In this document: positions 7,556 to 13,639 of the stretch, piece after piece
Layout: each line of letters starts with the position of its first letter
Position numbering within the stretch: the first letter of the stretch is position 1
Notes under the pieces: model-generated
Told to the model about the DNA's origin: nothing
The model's database searches: none
Seen by the model: only the letters and a program-made list of their open reading frames with translations
Translations under genes and position numbers: made by a program
Assembly (NCBI GenBank): GCA_947581885.1
Contig: CANPWF010000005.1
Location: forward strand, 1 to 24,408
Reading direction: 5' to 3'
Origin: an uncultured Clostridia bacterium
GTDB lineage: Bacteria; Bacillota; Clostridia; Christensenellales; Borkfalkiaceae
Length of the DNA: 24,408 bases

Positions 7556-8193
7556 TATATACGCTCCATTACAATGATTTTTTGATTTTTTTCGAAAGGT
7601 TCGGAAAGTTCGATCTCCCCTTTTTCAAAGAAAATATTCTGTTTGGGAAACCGATCGAGAAAAGGACGAACGCCGTCGAGCCCGATATTGAGCCCTTCCA
7701 CCTTATAGTGCATGGGCACGACGATCGCGGGCGCGAGCCCGTCCGCATACTGTTTTGCCCCGCTCGCGTCGACGGTGTACACCCCGCCGACGGGAAGGAG
7801 GAGAACGTCGATCTTGCCGACTCTCTTTTCAAAGGACCGGGAAAAGGGTTCGCCGACATCGCCGAGGTGGCATACTTTCACGCCGTCGATCTCAAAGGTA
7901 AAAACGAGGTTAAGCCCCCTCTTTCTTCCGCCGACATCGTCGTGAAAACAGCGGAAGGACGAAAACGCAATATCGCCGACGCGAAAGTTCCCCTCCTCGT
8001 CAAACACCCGAAAATCGCCCTTGACCGCGCCGACGTTGCAGTGGTCGTAGTGGGAATGGCTCACCGTGACAGCGTCGGCATGCACGCCGCGCGGAAAAGG
8101 AAGCCCGACATCCCCATAGGGATCGGTGACGACCGTCGTTCCCGCGCGAGAGACAAGCGCGAAGCACGAGTGCCCGAGATACCGTAATTTCAT
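7555..8193 (-). CDS. Metallo-beta-lactamase-fold hydrolase (UlaG/YtkL-like)
   Basis: This is a 212-residue cytoplasmic metal-dependent hydrolase of unknown substrate. It starts with KLRYLGHSCF, typical of the UlaG-like subgroup, and contains the metal-binding HSHYDH motif (residues 46-51). Later ligands are plausible in the FHDD segment, in the aspartate of HLGDVGEP and in the histidine of VVPMHYKV. The protein is near full length for the family and no signal peptide is seen. The start at 8193 overlaps the DUF1934-like stop by 4 bp (ATGA), and its stop overlaps rho by 1 nt. It is thus the middle gene of a tightly coupled operon. The fold is secure, the reaction is unknown, and the link to Rho is only positional. 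Confidence 0.88.
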   Translation of the reverse strand: MKLRYLGHSCFALVSRAGTTVVTDPYGDVGLPFPRGVHADAVTVSHSHYDHCNVGAVKGDFRVFDEEGNFRVGDIAFSSFRCFHDDVGGRKRGLNLVFTFEIDGVKVCHLGDVGEPFSRSFEKRVGKIDVLLLPVGGVYTVDASGAKQYADGLAPAIVVPMHYKVEGLNIGLDGVRPFLDRFPKQNIFFEKGEIELSEPFEKNQKIIVMERI

Positions 8194-8579
8194 TCTGCCT
8201 CCGAAGGGATCATGAAAATTCGCAAATCACAATGCTCGCGGCGATCTTCAAAGAGAAGATCGTAAACGAGCCGCACTTCGCGGGAGCCCTCCTTCTCGCT
8301 CACCGCATAGTGCACTGTTTGAATCGGGACGGAAGCGGTGCCGTCCCCCTGTAAAAACACAAACTTGCCTTCTTGATCGCGCGGAAAATCCGCTTGTAGC
8401 CCGACGCTTCCGCGCCTTGTCATCTTGAAACAGTTCGGAAAGATCTCGAGCGAGACGATATCGCCGTCCTGCGGGTAGGTAGCAGTGAGCCCTCCCTCCG
8501 CAAAACGGATCTCCGCCTTGGCTTCGAAAACGGATGAGGTCCCGTCCGTGCGGGACAGAATACGGATCTTGCCCTTCAT
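8190..8579 (-). CDS. DUF1934-like small beta-barrel protein
   Basis: This 129-residue protein is probably a member of the DUF1934 (YwiB-like) family of small calycin-like beta barrels. The evidence is general: a start of the form KIRILSRTDG, alternating beta strands, and a central ATYPQDGDIVSLEIFP with FKMTRRGSV and FLQGDGTASVPIQTV. Such proteins have no established biochemical role. The ATG at 8579 lies only 8 nt after a TATAAT box. The mRNA should therefore begin about 2 nt before the start codon, and the GAGG abutting the ATG is too close to act as an SD. It heads the operon with the hydrolase and rho. The ORF and operon position are convincing; the family name is less sure. Confidence 0.7.
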   Translation of the reverse strand: MKGKIRILSRTDGTSSVFEAKAEIRFAEGGLTATYPQDGDIVSLEIFPNCFKMTRRGSVGLQADFPRDQEGKFVFLQGDGTASVPIQTVHYAVSEKEGSREVRLVYDLLFEDRREHCDLRIFMIPSEAE

Positions 8580-8587
8580 CCTCTTCT

Positions 8588-8616
8588 ATTATAGAACAAA
8601 GAAACGCATTTGTAAA
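8588..8616 (-). promoter_or_regulatory. Promoter of the DUF1934-hydrolase-rho operon (leaderless)
   Basis: On the minus strand TTTACA (8611-8616), a 17-nt spacer and TATAAT (8588-8593). The ATG begins 8 nt after the -10 box. Standard sigma-A geometry puts the transcription start at about 8581, leaving roughly a 2-nt leader. Confidence 0.8.
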
Positions 8617-8642
8617 CGATTTTGCGAAAATTTCATAAAAAC

Positions 8643-9482
8643 TCAGCTTTTTTCCGTAAAAACACCGCAATCAGGGGCGCAGATCCGCTCGAAAAATGCC
8701 CTTCCTTCCCGAATGAGGCGAAGAACATCTTCCCGATCGTTCTTCCGAATCGCCTCTTCGTACTCGTTGAGGCGACGGGTGAGGCGGGAAATTTCGGGCA
8801 AAAGTGCTTCCCGATTGGCGAGGAACAGTTCCGCCCAGACATCGTCCATGGGGGCGACGCGCGTCATATCCTGAAAACTCCCTCCCGTGAAACCGCCGAC
8901 CTTCTCCACCTGCTCCGTCGAGATATACGCGCTCGAAACGATGTGCGCAAGCTGGGAAGTGAGCGCGATCATCCTGTCGTGCTCGACGGCGGAACACTCT
9001 ACGACGCGCAAAAATCCCATGTCTCTCGCGAGGCTTTTTATGGTTATGACCGCGCTTTCGTCGGTGGAAGCACTCCTTGCGATCACGAGATTCGCGCCAA
9101 GAAACAACGAATCGCTCGCCGAACGGATGCCCGTCGTCGCCTTCCCCGCCATCGGGTGGATGCCGACATAGCGGTAATTCCGAGGGCGAGAGAGCACGGT
9201 TTTCTCCAAATTCGCCTTCACGCCGCAAACATCCGCGACGATACAGCCGTCGGGAAACTTCCCTTTATCCAATTCAACGCCCGCAACGGAGGGCGGGAGC
9301 GCGAGGACCACGACATCCGCCCCTTCATAGTCGGAAGCGACATCGTCAATCATCCCGTTTTGAAGGGCATAGTCAAGAGGTGCCCTGCTGCGGTTTCTTC
9401 CGAGGACAGGATGCCCTTTCCGTTTTAAGGATGCGGCGATCGAACCGCCGATGATCCCCATTCCGTAAACGATAATTTTCAT
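8643..9482 (-). CDS. tyrA: Prephenate dehydrogenase
   Basis: This enzyme oxidatively decarboxylates prephenate to 4-hydroxyphenylpyruvate with NAD(P)+, the tyrosine branch of aromatic amino-acid synthesis. The 279 residues start with a Rossmann motif, VYGMGIIGGS (G7, G9, G12). The substrate-site segment VGIHPMAGKATTG (H109) is typical of TyrA, as is the helical C-terminal part with VEHDRMIALTSQLAHIVS and GGFTGGSFQDMTRVA. There is no fused ACT or chorismate mutase domain. The start has a clear GGAGG about 6 nt upstream. Repeat copy 2 lies just upstream and contributes the likely -10 box. It follows the YgjP-like gene on the same strand after 58 nt. aroA lies nearby but is transcribed the other way. 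Confidence 0.93.
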   Translation of the reverse strand: MKIIVYGMGIIGGSIAASLKRKGHPVLGRNRSRAPLDYALQNGMIDDVASDYEGADVVVLALPPSVAGVELDKGKFPDGCIVADVCGVKANLEKTVLSRPRNYRYVGIHPMAGKATTGIRSASDSLFLGANLVIARSASTDESAVITIKSLARDMGFLRVVECSAVEHDRMIALTSQLAHIVSSAYISTEQVEKVGGFTGGSFQDMTRVAPMDDVWAELFLANREALLPEISRLTRRLNEYEEAIRKNDREDVLRLIREGRAFFERICAPDCGVFTEKS

Positions 9483-9504
9483 CGGATCCTCCGAAAATTC
9501 TCTG

Positions 9505-9525
9505 TTATGTCACGCATAGTACTAT
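9505..9525 (+). repeat. Dispersed palindromic repeat, copy 2 (upstream of tyrA)
   Basis: This copy, TTATGTCACGCATAGTACTAT, differs from the others at two positions in the centre of the left palindrome. Its right part forms a perfect 12-nt palindrome, CATAGTACTATG (9515-9526). It lies in the 57-nt gap between tyrA and the YgjP-like gene and supplies the putative -10 hexamer of tyrA on the minus strand. Confidence 0.7.
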
Positions 9526-9544
9526 GTAAAACCGCAAAATTCAA
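9516..9544 (-). promoter_or_regulatory. Possible promoter of tyrA
   Basis: On the minus strand TTGAAT (9539-9544), a 17-nt spacer and TACTAT (9516-9521), each matching four of six consensus bases. The -10 to ATG distance is 33 nt, the same as for valS and marR, and an SD lies in between. The -10 sits in repeat copy 2. Cotranscription with the upstream YgjP-like gene is an alternative. Confidence 0.4.
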
Positions 9545-10173
9545 AGGATATTCATGCACCAACCGTATTTCTTGAGCTGTTCGCGGCGGATCTTCCAATC
9601 GGGCACCATGCGTTCCACCTCTCTCCAAAAGGCGGGGCTATGGTCGTGATGAAGGGTGTGCGCGAGCTCATGGGCACATAGATACTCTACAAGCGGGGCG
9701 GGCAGAAATGCCGTGCGGAAGGTGTAGGATATCGAGTTCTCCGCGTTGCAACTGCCCCATCTCCCCCGCGCGGAAGAGACGCGAACCTTTTGAAATCGAA
9801 GCCCGTACTCCTCTGCAAGGCACTCCGTCATCACGCTCATCCGCTCTTGGGTGCACCTTTTCAAAAGGGAAATGAGGGCACTTTCCCGATTCTTTTCGGG
9901 CAAACAGAGGGTTCCTCCCACGATCTTTGCCCTTCCCGTCGCGATCGAGAACTCCTTTCCGAAGAGCGAGATCGTCGAGCCGTCCGAAAGATCCAAAGAA
10001 ACGCGCCGAAATTCCCGCATTTTCCGTTCCAACCAATCTCGGTGCCGCTCGACAAACGCGTCGATATCCGCATCCCTAATGCCGTAGGGTGCCTTTACGA
10101 CCGCTTCCCCCTCTTTTTTCAGCTGTAAACAGAGCGTCTTTCTCGCATTGCGCACCACTTTGTATCCGTTCAT
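9541..10173 (-). CDS. YgjP-like (DUF45) zinc metallopeptidase
   Basis: This is a 210-residue protein of the YgjP/DUF45 family of predicted cytoplasmic zinc peptidases. The zincin motif is CAHELAHTLHHDHSPAFW, with H168, E169 and H172 and a third ligand at H178. The upstream segment VSSARGRWGSCN is also characteristic of the family. The N-terminal part (VVRNARKTLCLQL...VKAPYG) matches the usual beta-rich start. The physiological substrate is unknown. The ATG at 10173 is chosen over an upstream in-frame start at 10233. The protein then begins where the family begins, and a TATAAT ends exactly 6 nt before this ATG, so the transcript would start on the ATG itself. No SD is present. Confidence 0.88.
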   Translation of the reverse strand: MNGYKVVRNARKTLCLQLKKEGEAVVKAPYGIRDADIDAFVERHRDWLERKMREFRRVSLDLSDGSTISLFGKEFSIATGRAKIVGGTLCLPEKNRESALISLLKRCTQERMSVMTECLAEEYGLRFQKVRVSSARGRWGSCNAENSISYTFRTAFLPAPLVEYLCAHELAHTLHHDHSPAFWREVERMVPDWKIRREQLKKYGWCMNIL

Positions 10174-10179
10174 ACTGCG

Positions 10180-10208
10180 ATTATACCATATATGGGCAAA
10201 AATTTCAA
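10180..10208 (-). promoter_or_regulatory. Promoter of the YgjP-like gene (leaderless)
   Basis: On the minus strand TTGAAA (10203-10208), a 17-nt spacer and TATAAT (10180-10185), the latter preceded by TGG (extended -10). Six nt separate the -10 box from the ATG, so the predicted +1 is the A of the start codon. It is back to back with the aroA promoter. Confidence 0.85.
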
Positions 10209-10237
10209 GCGTGCGCCCTCTCGCTTCGCCCATTTTC

Positions 10238-10266
10238 TTGACTTTTTTCTCCCGATTGCATATAAT
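10238..10266 (+). promoter_or_regulatory. Promoter of aroA (leaderless)
   Basis: TTGACT (10238-10243), a 17-nt spacer and TATAAT (10261-10266). The ATG starts 8 positions after the last -10 base (7 nt between). The predicted transcription start is therefore at or one base before the start codon, and there is no SD. Confidence 0.85.
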
Positions 10267-10273
10267 TTTTGAT

Positions 10274-11524
10274 ATGGAACCCTACCGCGTCGGGAAATTT
10301 TCCCCTCAAAATTTGCATATCGAAGTTCCCGCGTCCAAGAGCGTCCTCGCCCGCGCACTCGTGCTTGCCTCTCTGAACGAAGTGCCTATCCTCATCCGCT
10401 GCGGAACGCTGTGCGGCGATTCTCTCGTGCTCGTCGAATGCTTGAAAGAGCTCGGCTCCCGCGTCGAATTTACGGAAAACGGGCTCCTTGTTTGCGGAGG
10501 CTTCCGGAGGGAAGCGAGCGTCAACGTCGGAAAAGCGGGCACTGCCGCACGGTTTCTTCCCGCCCTCGTCGCCTTCCGAAAGGGAATTTGCGACTTTTCT
10601 GCCGACGAACAAATGATGCGCCGCCCCATGGATTTTCTTCGCGAACTCGAAGCCCACGGCGTTGTTTTCGATTTCAAGGGCGAGCCCTATCATTTCCCCT
10701 TCCGCATGGACGGGACAAACTTTCACGGCGATGTCTTTCGGGTCGATACGGCGGAGAGCACGCAGTATGCGTCCGCACTCATGCTCGCCGCCTGCGCTTC
10801 TACCCGTAAAACCCGCATCGAACTGTCGGGTCCCCGCGTCCGCGGAAGCTATCTTTTGATGACGAGGAGCGTTTTGGAAGCGTTCGGCGCGAAGGTAGAG
10901 GACGGTTCCGCCATCGAGATCACTCCGCCCGCCGTGTTTCCGAAGGAATACGTTGTGGAGCCCGACCTCTCCTCCGCCTGTTATTTTTATGCCCTCTCCC
11001 TGCTTTTCGGCATTCGGGTCACCGTAAAGGGCGTTCGCCGTTCTTCCTTGCAGGGCGACGTAAAATTTCTCGATTTACTGAAAGAAAAGGGCGTTCGGAT
11101 CATCGAAACCGAGGAGGACGTGTGCGCGGACGGGAGCAATGTGCCCGTCTATAACGGCATCGATGTCGATCTTACCGACTTTTCCGATCAGGCGTTGACG
11201 GTTGCCGCGCTCGCGCTGTTTGCCTCTTCCCCTTCCATTTTGCGCGGACTGTCGCATACGAAAAAGCAGGAGAGCGACCGCGTGCGTTCCATTCTCGAAA
11301 ACGTGAACATGCTCGGCGCACGGGCGTTTGAGGTGGACGGCGATGTCTTTTTGGAACCCGCTCCCCTCCGCGGCGGCACCGTGAAAACGTTCGGCGATCA
11401 CAGAGTCGCGATGGCGTTCGCCCTCGTCGGACTCAAAACGGGAACCATCTCCCTCGACAACGCAACCTGTTGTGAAAAGACCTTCCCCGACTTCTTCCGT
11501 ATCCTTGAACAATATATAAAATGA
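10274..11524 (+). CDS. aroA: 3-phosphoshikimate 1-carboxyvinyltransferase (EPSP synthase)
   Basis: This enzyme joins phosphoenolpyruvate to shikimate 3-phosphate, the sixth step of the shikimate pathway. It is 416 residues, normal length. Visible landmarks are VPASKSVLARALVLAS (substrate lysine K22), VGKAGTAARF (86-94), the loop ADEQMMRRPMDF, STQYASALMLAA (162-173), EPDLSSACYFYA (229-240), DLTDFSDQALTV with catalytic D305, KKQESDR with E333 (331-336), GDHRVAMAFALVGL (374-387) and CEKTFPDFF. PASKS replaces the commoner PGDKS, and phenylalanine follows the GTAAR arginine where E. coli has proline, so this is a somewhat divergent form. The ATG at 10274 has no SD and follows its promoter directly. 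A longer frame beginning at 10148 would lie upstream of the promoter and is rejected. Confidence 0.94.
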   Translation: MEPYRVGKFSPQNLHIEVPASKSVLARALVLASLNEVPILIRCGTLCGDSLVLVECLKELGSRVEFTENGLLVCGGFRREASVNVGKAGTAARFLPALVAFRKGICDFSADEQMMRRPMDFLRELEAHGVVFDFKGEPYHFPFRMDGTNFHGDVFRVDTAESTQYASALMLAACASTRKTRIELSGPRVRGSYLLMTRSVLEAFGAKVEDGSAIEITPPAVFPKEYVVEPDLSSACYFYALSLLFGIRVTVKGVRRSSLQGDVKFLDLLKEKGVRIIETEEDVCADGSNVPVYNGIDVDLTDFSDQALTVAALALFASSPSILRGLSHTKKQESDRVRSILENVNMLGARAFEVDGDVFLEPAPLRGGTVKTFGDHRVAMAFALVGLKTGTISLDNATCCEKTFPDFFRILEQYIK

Positions 11525-11535
11525 AAACGGCGTGG

Positions 11536-11673
11536 CTAGGCGACGAGAACTTTCGAGAAATCGGTGGGATCGAGCTTATCTTCACCGCCGTCATTTTTGC
11601 CGCAAGCCGAAAGAGGAAACAGGAAACAGCTTACGGCGATGAGGAAAAGCGACAAGCATTTTATCCTTTTCAT
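11536..11673 (-). pseudogene. Truncated lipoprotein, probable 5' remnant of an exported flavodoxin
   Basis: This is a 45-codon frame on the minus strand. It begins MKRIKCLSLFLIAV, continues to a clear lipobox PLSACG (cysteine 24), then an acidic linker KNDGGEDKLD, then TDFSKVLVA and a TAG stop. An AAGGAG embedded in the end of the upstream ABM gene lies 6 nt before the ATG, so translation signals are intact. KVLVA is how the first beta strand of flavodoxins begins; the operon's cytoplasmic flavodoxin reads SKILVAYFSASG at its N terminus. The stop falls exactly where the FMN-binding loop should follow, and aroA ends 11 nt further on. I infer a lipoprotein-anchored flavodoxin whose 3' portion was deleted. 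A functional 22-residue mature lipopeptide cannot be excluded. Confidence 0.72.
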
Positions 11674-11676
11674 ATT

Positions 11677-11973
11677 TTACTCCTTGATCTCCTGAAATCT
11701 TTGTACCCGCATGGTTAAATGATATTTCTCCCGAAGAGCGGCGATCTCGGACATCTCTTTGCTTTTATGGTGGAAGTCGAGGGCTTCCTCGTTTTCCCAA
11801 GCGTCGATCAAAAGCACTGTTTCGGGATCTTCCATGGGGAAGAAATATTCATAGCGAAGGTTCCCCTTTTCGGCGCGAACCTTCTTTACAAGTCCGCTCG
11901 AACTCATCTCTTCCGCAAATCTTTTTGCGTTGCCGTTTGTTCCAGTATAGAAAATATTGACCGTGAACGCCAT
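11677..11973 (-). CDS. Antibiotic biosynthesis monooxygenase (ABM) domain protein, YgiN-like
   Basis: This is a small 98-residue protein with the dimeric alpha-beta barrel of the ABM/YgiN group. These proteins act on quinols, heme or polyketide-type substrates or serve as small cofactor-free oxygenases. The features seen are an N-terminal strand with GTNGNAKRFAEEM, a central strand YEYFFPMEDPETVLLIDAWEN, then EEALDFHHKSKEM and a C-terminal TMRVQRF strand. WENEEALDxH is typical of the family. AGGGGG lies about 6 nt upstream of the ATG. The gene is separated by 3 nt from the preceding flavoprotein gene. With marR and two flavoproteins, it suggests handling of quinones or other redox-cycling compounds. 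Substrate is not determined. Confidence 0.82.
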   Translation of the reverse strand: MAFTVNIFYTGTNGNAKRFAEEMSSSGLVKKVRAEKGNLRYEYFFPMEDPETVLLIDAWENEEALDFHHKSKEMSEIAALREKYHLTMRVQRFQEIKE

Positions 11974-11976
11974 CCC

Positions 11977-12537
11977 TCACCCCCTTAGACTTTTGCCGAG
12001 CTCATAGGCCTGAGCCATATAGCGGGAGCGGGATGTCATAGCGGGCGTTCCGCAACCCCTGCCGAGGATCGTTCCCACGTCATTGAAATTTAAGTACCGC
12101 ACGAGCGTTTGATAGTGCGAGCAAAGGGCATCAAACGTCCAACTGTCCGCATTCCAAGCGACGGCGATGAGTGCCGACTTCATGTGTTTTCTTTGGATTT
12201 CACCGTTGAAGGCGCAGAAGCGGTCGATGACCGTCTTTAACTGCGCGGACATTCCATAGTAGTAGAGCGGCGTGACGAATACGATCATATCCGCGCCTAA
12301 AATTTCCGCTTTTATCCCGTGCGTCGCGCCGTTTTCCGACCCCATGTCATCATTTTGGGCGCAGGGACCGCCGTATCCGCAACGGACGCAACCCGTGCAA
12401 GGGCGGACATTCGACCGCGCCGTATCGAAGACGGAGACGGAATGCCCCGCCTCTTCCGCGCCCTTGATAAACTGCTCGGCAAGAAGATTGGACGAGCCGT
12501 GTTTTTGCGGGCTGCCCGTGAGTATCAAGATCTTCAT
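11977..12537 (-). CDS. NAD(P)H-dependent FMN reductase / iron-sulfur flavoprotein family
   Basis: This 186-residue flavodoxin-fold protein starts with the FMN phosphate loop TGSPQKHGSSNLLAEQF. A cysteine cluster follows, CTGCVRC and a fourth cysteine in GGPCAQNDDM (C47, C50, C53, C59). This is the pattern of the Isf-type and related NAD(P)H oxidoreductases, which may bind a 4Fe-4S cluster. The motif FVTPLYYYGMSAQLKTVIDR is the conserved flavin-contact and dimer region of the group. Electron donor and acceptor are unknown. The start at 12537 overlaps the upstream flavodoxin stop by 4 bp, and a longer in-frame extension lies wholly inside that gene and is rejected. It is the third gene of the marR operon. 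Confidence 0.88.
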   Translation of the reverse strand: MKILILTGSPQKHGSSNLLAEQFIKGAEEAGHSVSVFDTARSNVRPCTGCVRCGYGGPCAQNDDMGSENGATHGIKAEILGADMIVFVTPLYYYGMSAQLKTVIDRFCAFNGEIQRKHMKSALIAVAWNADSWTFDALCSHYQTLVRYLNFNDVGTILGRGCGTPAMTSRSRYMAQAYELGKSLRG

Positions 12538-13010
12538 AACACGCTCTCCACCCAAGATTTGAGCGCACTTTCGCTCGCGCCGTTGATGAGCTTCCCCCCT
12601 TTCCAGACGGCATTCGGGGCGCAAGGGCGAAGTACGCTCTCCGTTTTGCCGAGCCCGCTCCCGCCGCTCGTTGCGAAGAGGACGATTTGTTTCCCCGAAA
12701 AGTCGTGCGCTTCGAGGAAGGTCTTAACGATGGTCGGCGCGGTATACCACCAAACGGGAAAGCCGAGGAAAACAGTATCGTAGTCCGAAAGGTTCTCAAC
12801 GCGGTTTTTGATTTCGGGACGGGAATCGGGGGCGTTCATCTCCAAGGAGGAACGGCTCTTCTTGTTTGTCCAATCGAGATCGGCGTTCGTGTAAGGCGTT
12901 TTAGGTTGAATTTCAAAGAGATCGGCATCCGCCGCTTTTGCAAGAAGGCTCGCCGCCCTCTTCGTCATTCCGCTTGCCGAAAAATACGCTACCAAAATTT
13001 TGCTCATCAT
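12534..13010 (-). CDS. Flavodoxin (Flavodoxin_4-like)
   Basis: This 158-residue cytoplasmic FMN protein should carry single electrons. The N terminus SKILVAYFSASGMTKRAA is a flavodoxin beta strand with phosphate loop. FLGFPVWWYTAPTIVKTFLE and FATSGGSGLGKT are the typical second and third FMN-contact regions. Two tandem ATGs (13010 and 13007) follow AAAGGAG, with 5- and 8-nt spacers. The first overlaps the marR stop as ATGA, so coupling to marR is likely. Its N terminus closely resembles the end of the truncated lipoprotein at the far end of the same operon, suggesting the operon once encoded both a cytoplasmic and an exported flavodoxin. Confidence 0.9.
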   Translation of the reverse strand: MMSKILVAYFSASGMTKRAASLLAKAADADLFEIQPKTPYTNADLDWTNKKSRSSLEMNAPDSRPEIKNRVENLSDYDTVFLGFPVWWYTAPTIVKTFLEAHDFSGKQIVLFATSGGSGLGKTESVLRPCAPNAVWKGGKLINGASESALKSWVESVL

Positions 13011-13444
13011 GTATTCTCCTTTGCGGCAATTCTCTGCATTTTTGCCGCCAAATTTTGCAAAGTGAAAAGAATTTTCTCGGGGTTTTCAATCTCCGAATAG
13101 ATCGCTTTCTCGCGCCTGTAAAGGTCGGAGAGGATCCCGTCCGCATATTCCTTCCCGTTCGGCGTTAAAGAGACGAGAAGTTCTCTCCTCTCCCCTTTGA
13201 TCTTGGTGAGTTCGATCATATGCCTATTCTCCAACTCCTTGATGATGGTGTTCGCGGTGCTGCGCGGGATGTCCCAATCCTCACAGATCTGCTTTTGGCT
13301 GTGCCCCTCTCCGTCGTTCAGGGCATAGAGGATCCAAAGAAGATTGGGAGAGCCGAGATCGCAGTTCTTTCCGTACCCCTCATACACGCCGTCGATTTGA
13401 TACACAAGCTTCCCGAGCGCGTAAAAAAAGGTTCGTTCATCCAT
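13007..13444 (-). CDS. MarR-family transcriptional regulator
   Basis: This 145-residue winged-helix regulator would control the operon it heads. Helix-turn-helix residues are visible around HSQKQICEDWDIPRSTANTIIKELENR (about 49-75). The wing follows as IKGERRELLVSLTPNGKEYAD, both typical of MarR. An SD (AGAGG) lies about 7 nt before the ATG. The consensus promoter upstream is covered by a 46-bp imperfect inverted repeat, so autorepression relieved by a ligand or oxidant is likely (inference). Cysteines C28 and C54 could sense redox state as in some MarR proteins, but no data support it. The stop overlaps the flavodoxin start. Confidence 0.9.
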   Translation of the reverse strand: MDERTFFYALGKLVYQIDGVYEGYGKNCDLGSPNLLWILYALNDGEGHSQKQICEDWDIPRSTANTIIKELENRHMIELTKIKGERRELLVSLTPNGKEYADGILSDLYRREKAIYSEIENPEKILFTLQNLAAKMQRIAAKENT

Positions 13445-13455
13445 AAAACTACCTC

Positions 13456-13501
13456 TGAAATCCTATTTCGTATTTTAATTATAATTCGATTTCGGATTTC
13501 T
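13456..13501. promoter_or_regulatory. Candidate MarR operator: imperfect 46-bp inverted repeat
   Basis: Arms GAAATCC (13457-13463) and GGATTTC (13494-13500) enclose further paired bases centred on AATT (13477-13480). About 17 of 23 pairs match. The repeat spans the -10 box, the spacer and the edge of the -35 box of the marR promoter. A dimer bound there would block transcription. Confidence 0.6.
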
Positions 13502-13506
13502 GTCAA
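13478..13506 (-). promoter_or_regulatory. Consensus sigma-A promoter of the marR-flavodoxin operon
   Basis: On the minus strand TTGACA (13501-13506), a 17-nt spacer and TATAAT (13478-13483), a perfect match. The -10 box ends 33 nt before the marR ATG, and the short leader carries the SD. Confidence 0.88.
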
Positions 13507-13561
13507 CCGTATGAGAAGAATTTTATATAGAAATTTTCGGGAAAGATTCTTCCCGCTAAAA

Positions 13562-13592
13562 AGGAAAAACGGCTTGACTGTTCGTCAAACCG
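13562..13592 (-). terminator. Intrinsic terminator of the sirtuin-mutSL-miaA operon
   Basis: On the minus strand CGGTTTGAC (13584-13592) pairs with GTCAAGCCG (13570-13578), one G-U pair included, across the loop GAACA. It is followed by TTTTTCC. It lies 48 nt after the last gene of the operon and before the marR promoter. A second hairpin at 13539-13556 has no T run. Confidence 0.82.
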
Positions 13593-13639
13593 CTTCACTT
13601 CCGTAATATATGAGGGTGTACCAAACCGCCCTCCTGTTT

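Noticed and set aside
11521..11718. A 65-codon plus-strand frame starting on the ATGA at the aroA stop
   Set aside because: It has no SD, no recognisable domain, and is antisense to the lipoprotein remnant, which has strong signal-peptide and SD evidence.
12244..12262. Partial match to the dispersed repeat (GACATTCCATAGTAGTAG)
   Set aside because: It encodes the conserved PLYYYGMSA motif of the FMN reductase and lacks the palindrome, so it is explained by protein conservation.
13539..13556. Hairpin CGGGAA...TTCCCG between the two minus-strand operons
   Set aside because: It has no following T tract on either strand. The adjacent hairpin at 13562-13592 is the credible terminator.
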